From NCBI GenBank assembly GCA_943736015.1, contig OX031059.1, positions 50,231,159 to 50,295,158 on the forward strand: DNA of 64,000 nt, read 5' to 3'. This stretch comes from Tridacna crocea (taxonomy: Eukaryota > Mollusca > Bivalvia > Cardiida > Cardiidae). Under the pieces are notes generated by a model. That model searched no databases and had not been told where the DNA came from. It saw only the letters and a program-made list of their open reading frames with translations. Shown here piece by piece: positions 56,876 to 63,951 of this stretch (position 1 is the stretch's first letter; each line of letters begins with the position of its first letter). The position numbers were made by a program, and so were the translations under genes.

Positions 56876-57094
56876 AGGGTCCTGAGTGGCTCAGTAGTAA
56901 AGTGTAGGACTTGTGACCTGGAGGCTTTGGGCTCAATCCTCACTGGATCCACTGGCTTTTTTGTGGCAAGATCATTCAGAACCCTAGCCAAGTACTGGTG
57001 GAACTCACAATACATGAATCTGTGAGCTATTGCCGTGATATAACTGAAAAATTGTTGAAAGCGGCGTTCAATCTAGAATCAGTCAATCAATCAA
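56876..57094 (+). mobile_element. tRNA-derived SINE
   Basis: Head 56879-56952 (GAGTGGCTCAGTAGTAAAGTG; GGGCTCAATCCTCACTGG), body GTGAGCTATTGCCGTGATATA, tail TTGTTGAAAGCGGCGTTCAATC then a TCAA-rich end. The tail agrees with that of the SINE at 57399. Confidence 0.72.
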
Positions 57095-57398
57095 AATCGT
57101 CTGTCCCGGTCTCGACGATTTTTTATGTATGTCTGTTTCATGCAAAAAAAAAAAGACATTCAATATAATTAGCCATGTTCAGTGACATAAGGTCTTCGAG
57201 GCTACTATTTTGGGATGGAAATCAAAGTGATTGAAAAACAGACCGTGCATGAAGAAAGGTGATATCTGCACAAATGTACAAAATTTAAATAAAGACTCAA
57301 AACCGGCATTCTAATTCGCCTGATATAAAATGGATTATTTTTCTAAAGCATCTTGTAAGAATCCAAACCGGTTTCATTACCGGCAGTAGGTGTTATCA

Positions 57399-57714
57399 AA
57401 AGGTCTCTGTAGCTCAGTCAGTACTGTACAGGACTTGAGAACAGATAGTCGCTGGTTCGATTCCCTACTCTGCCAATTTCTTTTCGAGGATTGATGATAG
57501 TCATTGCAGCAAGATTTATTCCTCTTTCGTCGAAGGCCGTTGTGTCGGCGAGGGTTATGTAGAAAAGCAGAAAAATGGCATGTAAACAACGTTATGTTGA
57601 AAACTTTTGTAAGAAATTCCAGGAAAGCACCGATAGACCTGCACTGGCAGCTGCTTTGTAATTGAAATTATGTTGAAATCGGCGTTTAACGCCATACAAA
57701 ATCAATCATTCATA
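57399..57714 (+). mobile_element. tRNA-derived SINE, ~315 bp
   Basis: Head 57401-57475 (GTAGCTCAGTCAGTACTGTAC; GCTGGTTCGATTCCCTACTC) folds like a tRNA, but the body continues and ends ATGTTGAAATCGGCGTTTAACG then an A/T-rich tail, so it is a SINE. Confidence 0.75.
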
Positions 57715-57784
57715 ATCGGTTATCAGTGCATTCAACCTTGCTGTATTTGGACATGAATTTTTAATCACAGTATTTATGGAAACA

Positions 57785-58250
57785 ATATACAAAATATCAA
57801 CCAGACTGCGACGTATTTGCAGTACTGATGGCTGCCAAAAACCATCTTTGCCAGCCAAGGCTGACGATTCGCTACGCTACTCTACCCTTGGCGGGATTTT
57901 TACATTTCCCCCAATACGCTTTTTCATTGGATGCAGCCAGTCCTAACTGCAACGGATGAAATCGCTCGTAGCATTTCATCTTTGATAAAAATAGATCAAG
58001 ATCACTACCTTTCGAATAGAAGGCAAACATGGAAACCCACGTGGATGTCTGCTTATCGCTTTCATGTGTATTCGTAAGCGGTTTGTAAACCGATATTTCA
58101 TTGGCTTTTAGAAATATGATGGAAAGGGTGTAATAGAGGGCGCATCGCAGGAATCTCGAAATCGGGCTCAATCAGCCAAGGTAAGATCCAGGTAGTGATC
58201 GTAACCTTGGCTCCCGGAGATGGCCAGAAACATGAAGAACATTTTATTGG
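57785..58250. other. Unidentified GC-richer segment in the Foldback-like element
   Basis: Contains AGCCAAGGCTGACGATTCGCTACGC..CTTGGCGGG and, inverted, CAGCCAAGGTAAGATCCAGG..CCTTGGCTCCC. No coding frame of note. It may be another nested repeat. Confidence 0.35.
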
Positions 58251-58475
58251 AGATGTATGTCATAACAAAGTAAACAATAGTCTAAGTTCACTCAAACCAA
58301 CATTAAAATAAAATGTCTTCATTTAAATTGTCAAAATTCACCAAAGTATCACGATCATAGTGCGCCGTCAAAATTTTAAGTCTTACTTCGTAACAATTTC
58401 GGCAATCAAAAGTAGGCTTATTTACAAAATCAAATTATGTTTTCCTTCTGCTTGATTTTGTACCAAAAATAGCAT

Positions 58476-58598
58476 TCCGTTTCGTTTCGTTCCGTTTCGT
58501 TCTCGTTCCATTCCGTTTCGTTCTATTTCGTTTCGTTCCGTTTCGTTGCGTTTCGTTCCGTTTCGTTCCGTTTCGTTGCGTTTCGTTTCGGTTCCGTT
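58476..58598 (-). repeat. Right TIR minisatellite of ~10-bp units
   Basis: Inverted counterpart (GTTTCGTTCC, GTTTCGTTGC units), shorter than the left array, so the two have changed unit number independently. Confidence 0.85.
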
Positions 58599-59124
58599 TC
58601 TCAGTTTATAGGGACCCGCAAAGTATTACGTCAGTTGTTACTTGATGTGTAACATGTGTATCAAAGAGCAGTAAAATGTTACATCAGCAGTTACTAGTCT
58701 TTATCAAAAGTAGTGAAATATTACATCAGTTGTTCATCTCTTGATGTCTATCGCATGTGTATCAAAGAGCAGTGAAATGTTACACCAGCAGTTACTTTAT
58801 CAAAAGTAGCGAAATATTACATCAGTTATTGCTTGATGTCCAAAAAATGTGTATCAAAGCTCAGTGAAATGTTACATCAGCAGTTACTTTATCAAAAGTA
58901 GCGAAATATTAAATCAGTTATTACTTGATGTCTAACACACGTGTGTCAAAGAGCAGTGAAATATTACATCAGCAGTTACTTGATGCCCATCAAAGGGCAG
59001 TTAAATGTTACAGTTGCAGTCCTACTTTTCAACTAATTAATACAACATATTTTTTTACACTTCAAAAAAAAGTAATTCCTAAAATTTAATCCATTACCCA
59101 CCTAATTTGCTTCTGATAACCATC

Positions 59125-59375
59125 CTTATCAGACAATCAATGGTTTTCACGACTCTCGCAAGGTAGGGTTTTGCACGACTCTCGCAAGGTAGGGATTTGG
59201 AAACATATTGAGGAAATGGAGAAAATGTTGTTGGTGACCAGCATTTTCTCTTATTTCCAAAATTTTTTCTACTCTATCAAAGACGAAAATCATTATTTGA
59301 GCAACATTTAAATTGTTGCTTCAAATGCTTTTAGCCTAGTCTGGTCTAAAATGTTGTCGTATGGAAATGGGTTAA
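59125..59375 (+). mobile_element. TTAA-palindrome MITE with internal duplication
   Basis: CACGACTCTCGCAAGGTAGGG is duplicated in tandem in its left arm (~59148-59193). Core GAGAAAATGTTGTTGGTGACC. Right TTAA 59372-59375 shared with the next copy. Confidence 0.72.
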
Positions 59376-59602
59376 CCCCTATACCAAACAATGGCAAGTT
59401 TTAGGGACCTTGAGAAAGGTTTCTGAAAACATAGTAGGAACTAGAGGAAATGAGAAACCAGTGTTCCATCCTGCATGTTTGATTCCACAGTGTTCTAAAT
59501 TCTAAAAGATGCTTTTACTACTTGAGCAATATTAAATGTGTCATCAGCAAATGCTTTCAATTTGGACAAGTCTATCATTTTGTTATCTGGTGAAGACTCA
59601 AA
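59372..59602 (+). mobile_element. TTAA-palindrome MITE, decayed, abutting
   Basis: TTAACCCCTATACCAAACAATGG left; palindrome degraded; right TTATCTGGTGAAGAC. Confidence 0.65.
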
Positions 59603-59822
59603 GCTTTATAAATGAATATGTTTACAAAAATGTATGTAAAGGATGATGCTTTGATATGAGCACTTTCTCCATAGGCAAAAATATTTCCTAGAATGACAAA
59701 GATATCTTGTCCATGGGAGGCAACAAGCTAAGTAAACTGAAATACTTGAAATATTGACTGAATAATCAGTTTGGGTATTACTGTAATTTAAAATGAAATG
59801 GATGCAACTTTCACTGACTTAC

Positions 59823-59970
59823 CTATTGCTGAGGAACTTATTAAAGTTGTATAGATAGATGTCGATGAATTCCTCCTTTTCGATTGGACGAGCCACTGGC
59901 CACTGGAAGGTCTCATCAAACCAGATGCTGTCATCTGTACTCTCTACGGTCTTACTGTAGTGGGAGACAC
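59823..59970 (-). CDS. OTOF: Otoferlin-like exon: C2A core (first of three)
   Basis: This 148-bp internal exon of a ferlin gene is read from 59970 down to 59823. The acceptor is TTTCAG before 59970 and the donor is a perfect GTAAGT after 59823. It enters with two bases of a split codon and leaves after two bases (AG), which the next exon completes to Arg. It encodes about 49 residues beginning GVSHYSKTVESTDDSIW and running through FDETFQWPVARP to YNFNKFLSNR. This order matches the C2A segment of vertebrate otoferlin (S-Y/F-x-R/K, FDETF-WPVA, FNYSK-SN). Ferlins are tail-anchored multi-C2 proteins of vesicle fusion; otoferlin acts at hair-cell synapses in vertebrates, and the role in this animal is unknown. 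The upstream exon with the start codon lies outside the window. Dysferlin/myoferlin is a poorer match. Confidence 0.88.
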
Positions 59971-60003
59971 CTGAAATCATAACACAGACAGTGTAACATC
60001 TTA

Positions 60004-60110
60004 ACTCTTTACAACACAAGAAAAAATACAGACATATCAAAATTGAAAGCATTTGTAGACAACAAATTATCTGTGACTCAAATGAGGAAATTAGTATTAG
60101 ACTCCAACAT
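60004..60110 (-). mobile_element. TTAA-palindrome MITE, left half, beside a ferlin acceptor
   Basis: TTAACTCTTTACAACACAAG to TGACTCAAATGAGGAAATTAG. It starts ~34 bp upstream (transcript sense) of the exon 59970-59823 acceptor. Confidence 0.65.
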
Positions 60111-60174
60111 AGACTACATGATTTATATTTTTTTCTCCTGAGAGAAAAATATGGCAGCTTTTTTCCAGACTGAA

Positions 60175-61210
60175 CATTCTGGACTAGTCCATATTGAAAG
60201 CATTTACAGACAAGATATATGGCTCTCATGATTGTGTTTCTCTTTGATATGCAAAAACCATTGTGTGAAAAGGAGAACAAGCTGGTAAATAGCATTATTT
60301 TTCTCATTATGTTTTCCAAATCCTCTTCTTCTTCATGGTTGTTAAAACACAGGGTCAGGGTCCGAAATTCCCATATATTTACTCGCAAAATGCAAGCCAG
60401 AATTGGAAAATGCGAGTTGAAATTTCAAGCACTTGCAAAAAAATGCGAGTGCAAATTATTGAAGAACAGTTACCAAATGTACCAAATTTTATATGTGAAT
60501 ACAAAAAAAGGGTAATTCTTTTTTGTTCTGAATAAACATCGGTCATATCACACTGAGAACACCCTTCGACGGATGTCGATAATTTTACATGTCGCCATTG
60601 AAGCCTCCGAGTTGTCGTTCGTTACCCGAGTTTCGTGAGGCAAGTGCGTTCGTCTGCACTCACTGAGGTTTTGCGTTTTTTATGCGGAAAAAACAGTAGG
60701 CGAATTCAATCTCCGATTTGAAACAAAATCATTTGTCTATCTTTCATGAAAAGATAAATTATTACGCACTACTAGCAACGAGAAGCAAGTCGGACGTGGT
60801 GGACTCGCTAAACCAGTTACCGGACACGCAGATATTCGGATGTTTTTCACGTCCTTTTTTCATTTACAAAATCGTCCACCAGTGTAAGTTTTGTAGAAAT
60901 TTAACCTCGCATTAGAACAGAAATTCAACTGAAATTGAATTGATTGTTAAATGAGGGTTTTAATGTCAATTAACGTTCCTTTTGTGTGGTTGTTGTCTCG
61001 GGTTGACAGGTTACGTAATACGTAGAATAGAATTGACCAGTTTATACCGGCCATTCGTTCTTTACAAGTGGTAGGCAAGCTGAGCTTCAAAAACAAAAAT
61101 GCGAGTCCAGTTTTAATTTTGCAAGTGGAAATAAAAGCTACTTGCTAAAATTTGCAAGTTGATAAAAAAATGAAATTTGAACCCTGAGGGTTGTTTGGTA
61201 AAAAGGTAAA
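60175..61210 (-). mobile_element. TTAA-palindrome MITE split by a hAT-like element
   Basis: Left part 60175-60355 (ATTCTGGACTAGTCCATATTG .. GTGAAAAGGAGAAC .. GTTAAAACAC) and right part 61187-61210 (TTGTTTGGTAAAAAGGT) surround the insertion 60356-61186. Confidence 0.7.
60356..61186. mobile_element. hAT-like non-autonomous element, 831 bp
   Basis: Ends CAGGGTCCGAAATT and the inverse of CAGGGTTCAAATTT. AGGGT flanks both sides (60351-60355; 61187-61191), and removing element plus one AGGGT restores the MITE sequence. Many subterminal ACTTGCAAA/ACTCGCA motifs occur within ~100 bp of each end, as in transposase-binding regions. A 65-codon ATG frame (60718-60915) has no known domain. CAGGG termini recall hAT, but a 5-bp duplication is short for that family. 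Confidence 0.68.
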
Positions 61211-61544
61211 TTTTGTGATTTTTCCAGTTATTTTCATAGTGCTAATTGCCTTTAATTATTTCATAGAGAATATATCATCCGAGTTCATAGGTAAAATTAA
61301 AATATCTATGATTAAGCAAATTTTTGACTGTCTGGTCAAAATATAAGAAACTCTGTGAAATAAATAAGTATAAATCATTCTGTGCAATACAAACTTCAAT
61401 GCTGTTGGTCCTTCAGTGACAAGATCTGTAAAACTTTCTAAGCAAGTCTTTATGTAAAACAAAATGACTAGCAGAAAGGAGCCAATATGAGGCCTTTGGG
61501 AGATATATGTTCTTAACACATAGGCTGTTAAGCAAGGTTCACAC

Positions 61545-61600
61545 CACTATTCCGGACAGTGTAGATCAAGATCAGACTGTGCATAACGTCTATCCAAAAA
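61545..61600. repeat. Fragment of the TGATCAGACTG hairpin family
   Basis: GGACAGTGTAGATCAAGATCAGACTGTGCATAACG corresponds to one arm of 12094-12168. Confidence 0.5.
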
Positions 61601-61827
61601 AGACATCCTATCCACCAAAAATACCTTTGAAACAGCAAAATTTGGTGTTTTATGTTTCGCTAAAAAATAAGTAAAATAATTTCTCGTTTTTAACAGGATA
61701 TGGGCTATTAGTTATCCGATGGTTAATAGGGCAACAGTATCAAAGTTCGAGGCTTTGTATCCAAAAAGTATGATATACAAGATTCTGCAAAGTTTTCCAG
61801 CAATTTAGCCACATGAAATAGAGAATT

Positions 61828-62056
61828 AATCAACCCTTGACTCCATAAGGCATTTCTATGGTATCTCTAACTGACCCTAAATTACAAGGATGAAGCCGTT
61901 TCCAATGTGTATATGACACCTTTTGATAGCATAGAAAACATTGTGGCAAAAGGTGAAAATGCTTGTGATGAGCAATTTCACCTTTTGCCACAGTGTTTTC
62001 CAAAGGCTCCTACAAACAATGCGGAGAAATGAGTATCAATGGAGTAAAGGGTTAAA
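61828..62056. mobile_element. TTAA-palindrome MITE subfamily C
   Basis: Inverse orientation to 19785-20013 (CTCCATAAGGCATTTCTATGG; AATGAGTATCAATGGAGTAAAGG). Core arm GTGGCAAAAGGTGAAAATG against CAATTTCACCTTTTGCCAC. Right TTAA 62053-62056. Confidence 0.8.
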
Positions 62057-62129
62057 TTTGCATTTATTCTGATCTTATATTCTCAAAGATTTTCAAAAAT
62101 ATGCCTATTATGATCAGAAACAGAGTTCA

Positions 62130-62527
62130 ACCCTTTGCAAAAACAATTTTTAGTTTTAACCACCCTGAAAAATAAATCTTGTGACAAGAGTCATTATTTA
62201 CCATACTCTTGATATGCCATATGAAAAATTTAATGCTTTCAGTTTGCAGTTTGATAAAGTCAAAATTTTAGTTTAGTTTAGTTTAAACATATTTATTTAA
62301 CATCAACTGAGAAACAAGTTCTTACAACTTATACTAATAATATCTCTCGATTCTGCTTCCTGGGAACTACACCAGTACTTGCGCTGAATGTGTGGGCCAA
62401 TGAAAAATCCCAAAGTTGACACTAGCTTCCGGGAATCAAACTCAGGACCTTTAGGTAATGAGGCCGACGCTCTACCTCATGACAACAGACACCACTAGTC
62501 AAAATGTTGTTGCTTGGTAAAGATTTA
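62130..62527 (+). mobile_element. TTAA-palindrome MITE split by a SINE
   Basis: Left part (CAACCCTTTGCAAAAACAAT .. TAATGCTTTCAGTTTG) to 62266 and right end AATGTTGTTGCTTGGTAAAG 62501-62527; core mostly lost. Confidence 0.65.
62267..62496 (-). mobile_element. tRNA-derived SINE with 9-bp target duplication
   Basis: AGTCAAAAT flanks it at 62258-62266 and 62497-62505. On the minus strand: head GGTAGAGCGTCGGCCTC (A box) and GAGTTTGATTCCCGG (B box), body AACTTGTTTCTCAGTTGATG, tail of CTAAA repeats at the left. Same family as 56002-56231. Confidence 0.82.
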
Positions 62528-62756
62528 AGTCTTTACCACACAATGCCGACTTTTAACGACCCTGCATAAGAAGCCTTTTGAAAACATTGTAGGAAAAGGA
62601 GAAAATGCTTGTAACCAGCATTTTCTCCTTTTCCCACAATTTTTTCTACCGTTCCCAAGACAAATTTCACTTTTTGAGCCATACTTAGGTTGTCGTCTGC
62701 AAATGCTTTCAATTTGGACTTGTCTACAATTTTGTCGGTTGGTAAAGATCTAAATG
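62524..62756 (+). mobile_element. TTAA-palindrome MITE
   Basis: Near-complete; left TTAA shared with the preceding split copy; right end GGTAAAGATCTAAA. Confidence 0.83.
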
Positions 62757-63031
62757 TTTCTCCAGGAAAAGGATTTCAAATCTGATTGTGATTTAATGGT
62801 TTATTTAACAGGCTAAACTTATTCATTCCTCCTGGATGGGTAACAGAATATTTGTTCCGATTCTCCCAGTGTTAAATGAAATTTTACCCATTTTTTAACA
62901 TGTTTCCGAGGCATTTATTTTGTGTGTTTGACATTTATCTGGAAAACTTTGGAGGTTTTTATCTAACCCTTTACCAAACAATCCCAAGTTGAAACAACCC
63001 TAATGTAGAGGCCTTTTGAAAACATTGAGAG

Positions 63032-63121
63032 TTAACCCATTACCACACAATCCCTACTTTTAACACCCCTGAGAAGCCTTTTGTTATTTATTCTATTTAT
63101 ACCAATAATTGCTATAGTTAA
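63032..63121 (+). mobile_element. TTAA-palindrome MITE, left-end piece inside another copy
   Basis: TTAACCCATTACCACACAATCC .. GAGAAGCCTTTTG, then unrelated ATTTATTCTATTTATACC until the next TTAA. Confidence 0.7.
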
Positions 63122-63266
63122 CCCATTACCACACAATCCCTGCTTTTGACCTGAGAAAGAAGCCTTCACAAAACAAATTTCAAATTTTCAGTCACTTTTA
63201 TGTTGTCGTCTGAAAATGCTTTTGATTTGGACAAACCTAAAATTTTGTCATTTGGTAATGAGTTAA
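63118..63266 (+). mobile_element. TTAA-palindrome MITE with the palindrome precisely deleted
   Basis: Both TTAA ends and both side arms present, but AGAAGCCTT joins directly to CACAAAACAAATTT; the ~80-bp central palindrome is gone. CCTT borders the deleted segment on both sides in intact copies. Confidence 0.82.
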
Positions 63267-63378
63267 GGAGAAATTACAACAGTATTTTCTCCTTTTTCAA
63301 AAGTGTTTTTTACCTAATCTTGGACAAATTTTATCATTTGGACCACCTTCAATTTAAGACTTTAAATTTGGGAAAGAG

Positions 63379-63586
63379 TTAACTCTTTATAACTCTGTGA
63401 ACGAAGCACTTTCAAAACGTGGAAAAAGTCGAAAATGCTGAATGCTGGTCAGCATTTTCTCCTTTTCCAAAAATGTTGTCTGCTCTTCCCAAAACAAATT
63501 TCAGTTTTAGAGACACTTAACTTTGTTGTCTGCTAATGCTTTCAATTTGGCCCAGTCTTAAATTTTGTCATTTGGTAAAGGGTTAA
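63379..63586 (+). mobile_element. TTAA-palindrome MITE, chained
   Basis: Shares TTAA 63379-63382 with the previous copy; core GAATGCTGGTCAGCATTTTCTCC; right TTAA 63583-63586. Confidence 0.8.
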
Positions 63587-63697
63587 ACAAGGAATGCCTA
63601 GGACTCTTTTCTATGAAGATAAAGTCAGAATTTATTCTAGATTGGATGCTGTGAAGTTTCTTCATTAAAATTTCAAGTAAGGCTCTTTGGCCAAGAC

Positions 63698-63932
63698 TTA
63701 ATTCATTACCAGACAGCAAATTCCTAGACTTTCCAAGTATTTCAGCTTTAGAATTTAACCCTTTATTGCACAATGCTGGCTTTTGACGACTTTGAAAACT
63801 TTGTGGGAAAAAGGAGAAAATACTGATAACCATCATAAAAATTTTGTTTCCTTTCTCACAATGTTTCAATAAGCTTCTATCTCAGGGTTATAAAAACCAG
63901 GGATTGTTTGGTAAAGAATTACAAATAATTAA
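63698..63932. mobile_element. TTAA-palindrome MITE with two left-type arms
   Basis: After a fragment (63698-63756), a copy from 63757 has ACCCTTTATTGCACAATGC at the left and the inverse of CAATCCCTGGTTTTTATAACC at the right. Both outer arms are of the GACG/CTGAG type, and no TTTGCAGA arm is present. Confidence 0.6.
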
Positions 63933-63951
63933 CAACAAACTTTAAAAATCA

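Larger units (their letters stand above)
54315..58617. mobile_element. Foldback-like transposon, 4.3 kb, 9-bp target duplication
   Basis: Both ends start GGGTCCCTATAAA and run into arrays of ~10-bp units (GGAACGAAAC, GCAACGAAAC, GTTACGAAAC): left 54344-54508, right (inverted) 58476-58598. GCAAAGTAT flanks it directly at 54306-54314 and 58618-58626. Long inverted repeats built of short tandem units plus a 9-bp duplication are the hallmarks of Foldback elements. The interior has no transposase ORF; it carries SINEs, a MITE and unique-looking DNA, so it is non-autonomous. It splits the minisatellite cleanly. Confidence 0.82.
51735..59005 (+). repeat. ~54-bp minisatellite, interrupted by several insertions
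   Basis: Units resemble TTGATGTCTAACACAGGTGTATCAAAG then GGCAGTGAAATGTTACAGCAGCAG. Blocks lie at ~51735-51943, 53024-53670, 53900-54314 and 58618-59005. The gaps are filled by a hAT-like element (51944-53023), a MITE (53670-53895) and the Foldback-like element (54315-58617). Some blocks show higher-order pairs (CAGCAGCTGCTTGATGTC). Confidence 0.8.
39080..59822 (-). other. Ferlin intron, about 20.7 kb, phase 2
   Basis: This intron is defined by the donor GTAAGT at 59822 and the acceptor TTTGTAG at 39080. MITE copies dominate the low-numbered part, with a pearl-like element at 49.5-51.4 kb and a minisatellite with hAT-like and Foldback-like insertions at 51.7-59.0 kb. Nothing was recognised in 40330-40950, 41110-41485, 41675-42155, 42670-43330, 43570-44200, 44440-45030, 46470-46630, 46850-47400 or 48750-49090. 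Confidence 0.8.
62962..63382 (+). mobile_element. TTAA-palindrome MITE, split by two family members
   Basis: Left half 62962-63035 (CTAACCCTTTACCAAACAATCC .. GAAAACATTGAGAGTTAA), right half from 63263 (TTAAGGAGAAATTACAACAG .. CTCCTTTTTCAAAAGTG) to TTAA 63379-63382. The inner pieces are 63032-63121 and 63118-63266. Confidence 0.75.

Noticed and set aside
54838-57475. Possible functional tRNA genes (for example 57401-57475)
   Set aside because: A and B boxes are present but acceptor stems are poor. Each head continues into a shared SINE body and tail, and several are truncated or nested.
59823-59970. Dysferlin/myoferlin rather than otoferlin
   Set aside because: The FDETF-WPVA, FRM-LQ and DGTVG-W patterns and their spacing fit otoferlin C2A better than the dysferlin C2A.
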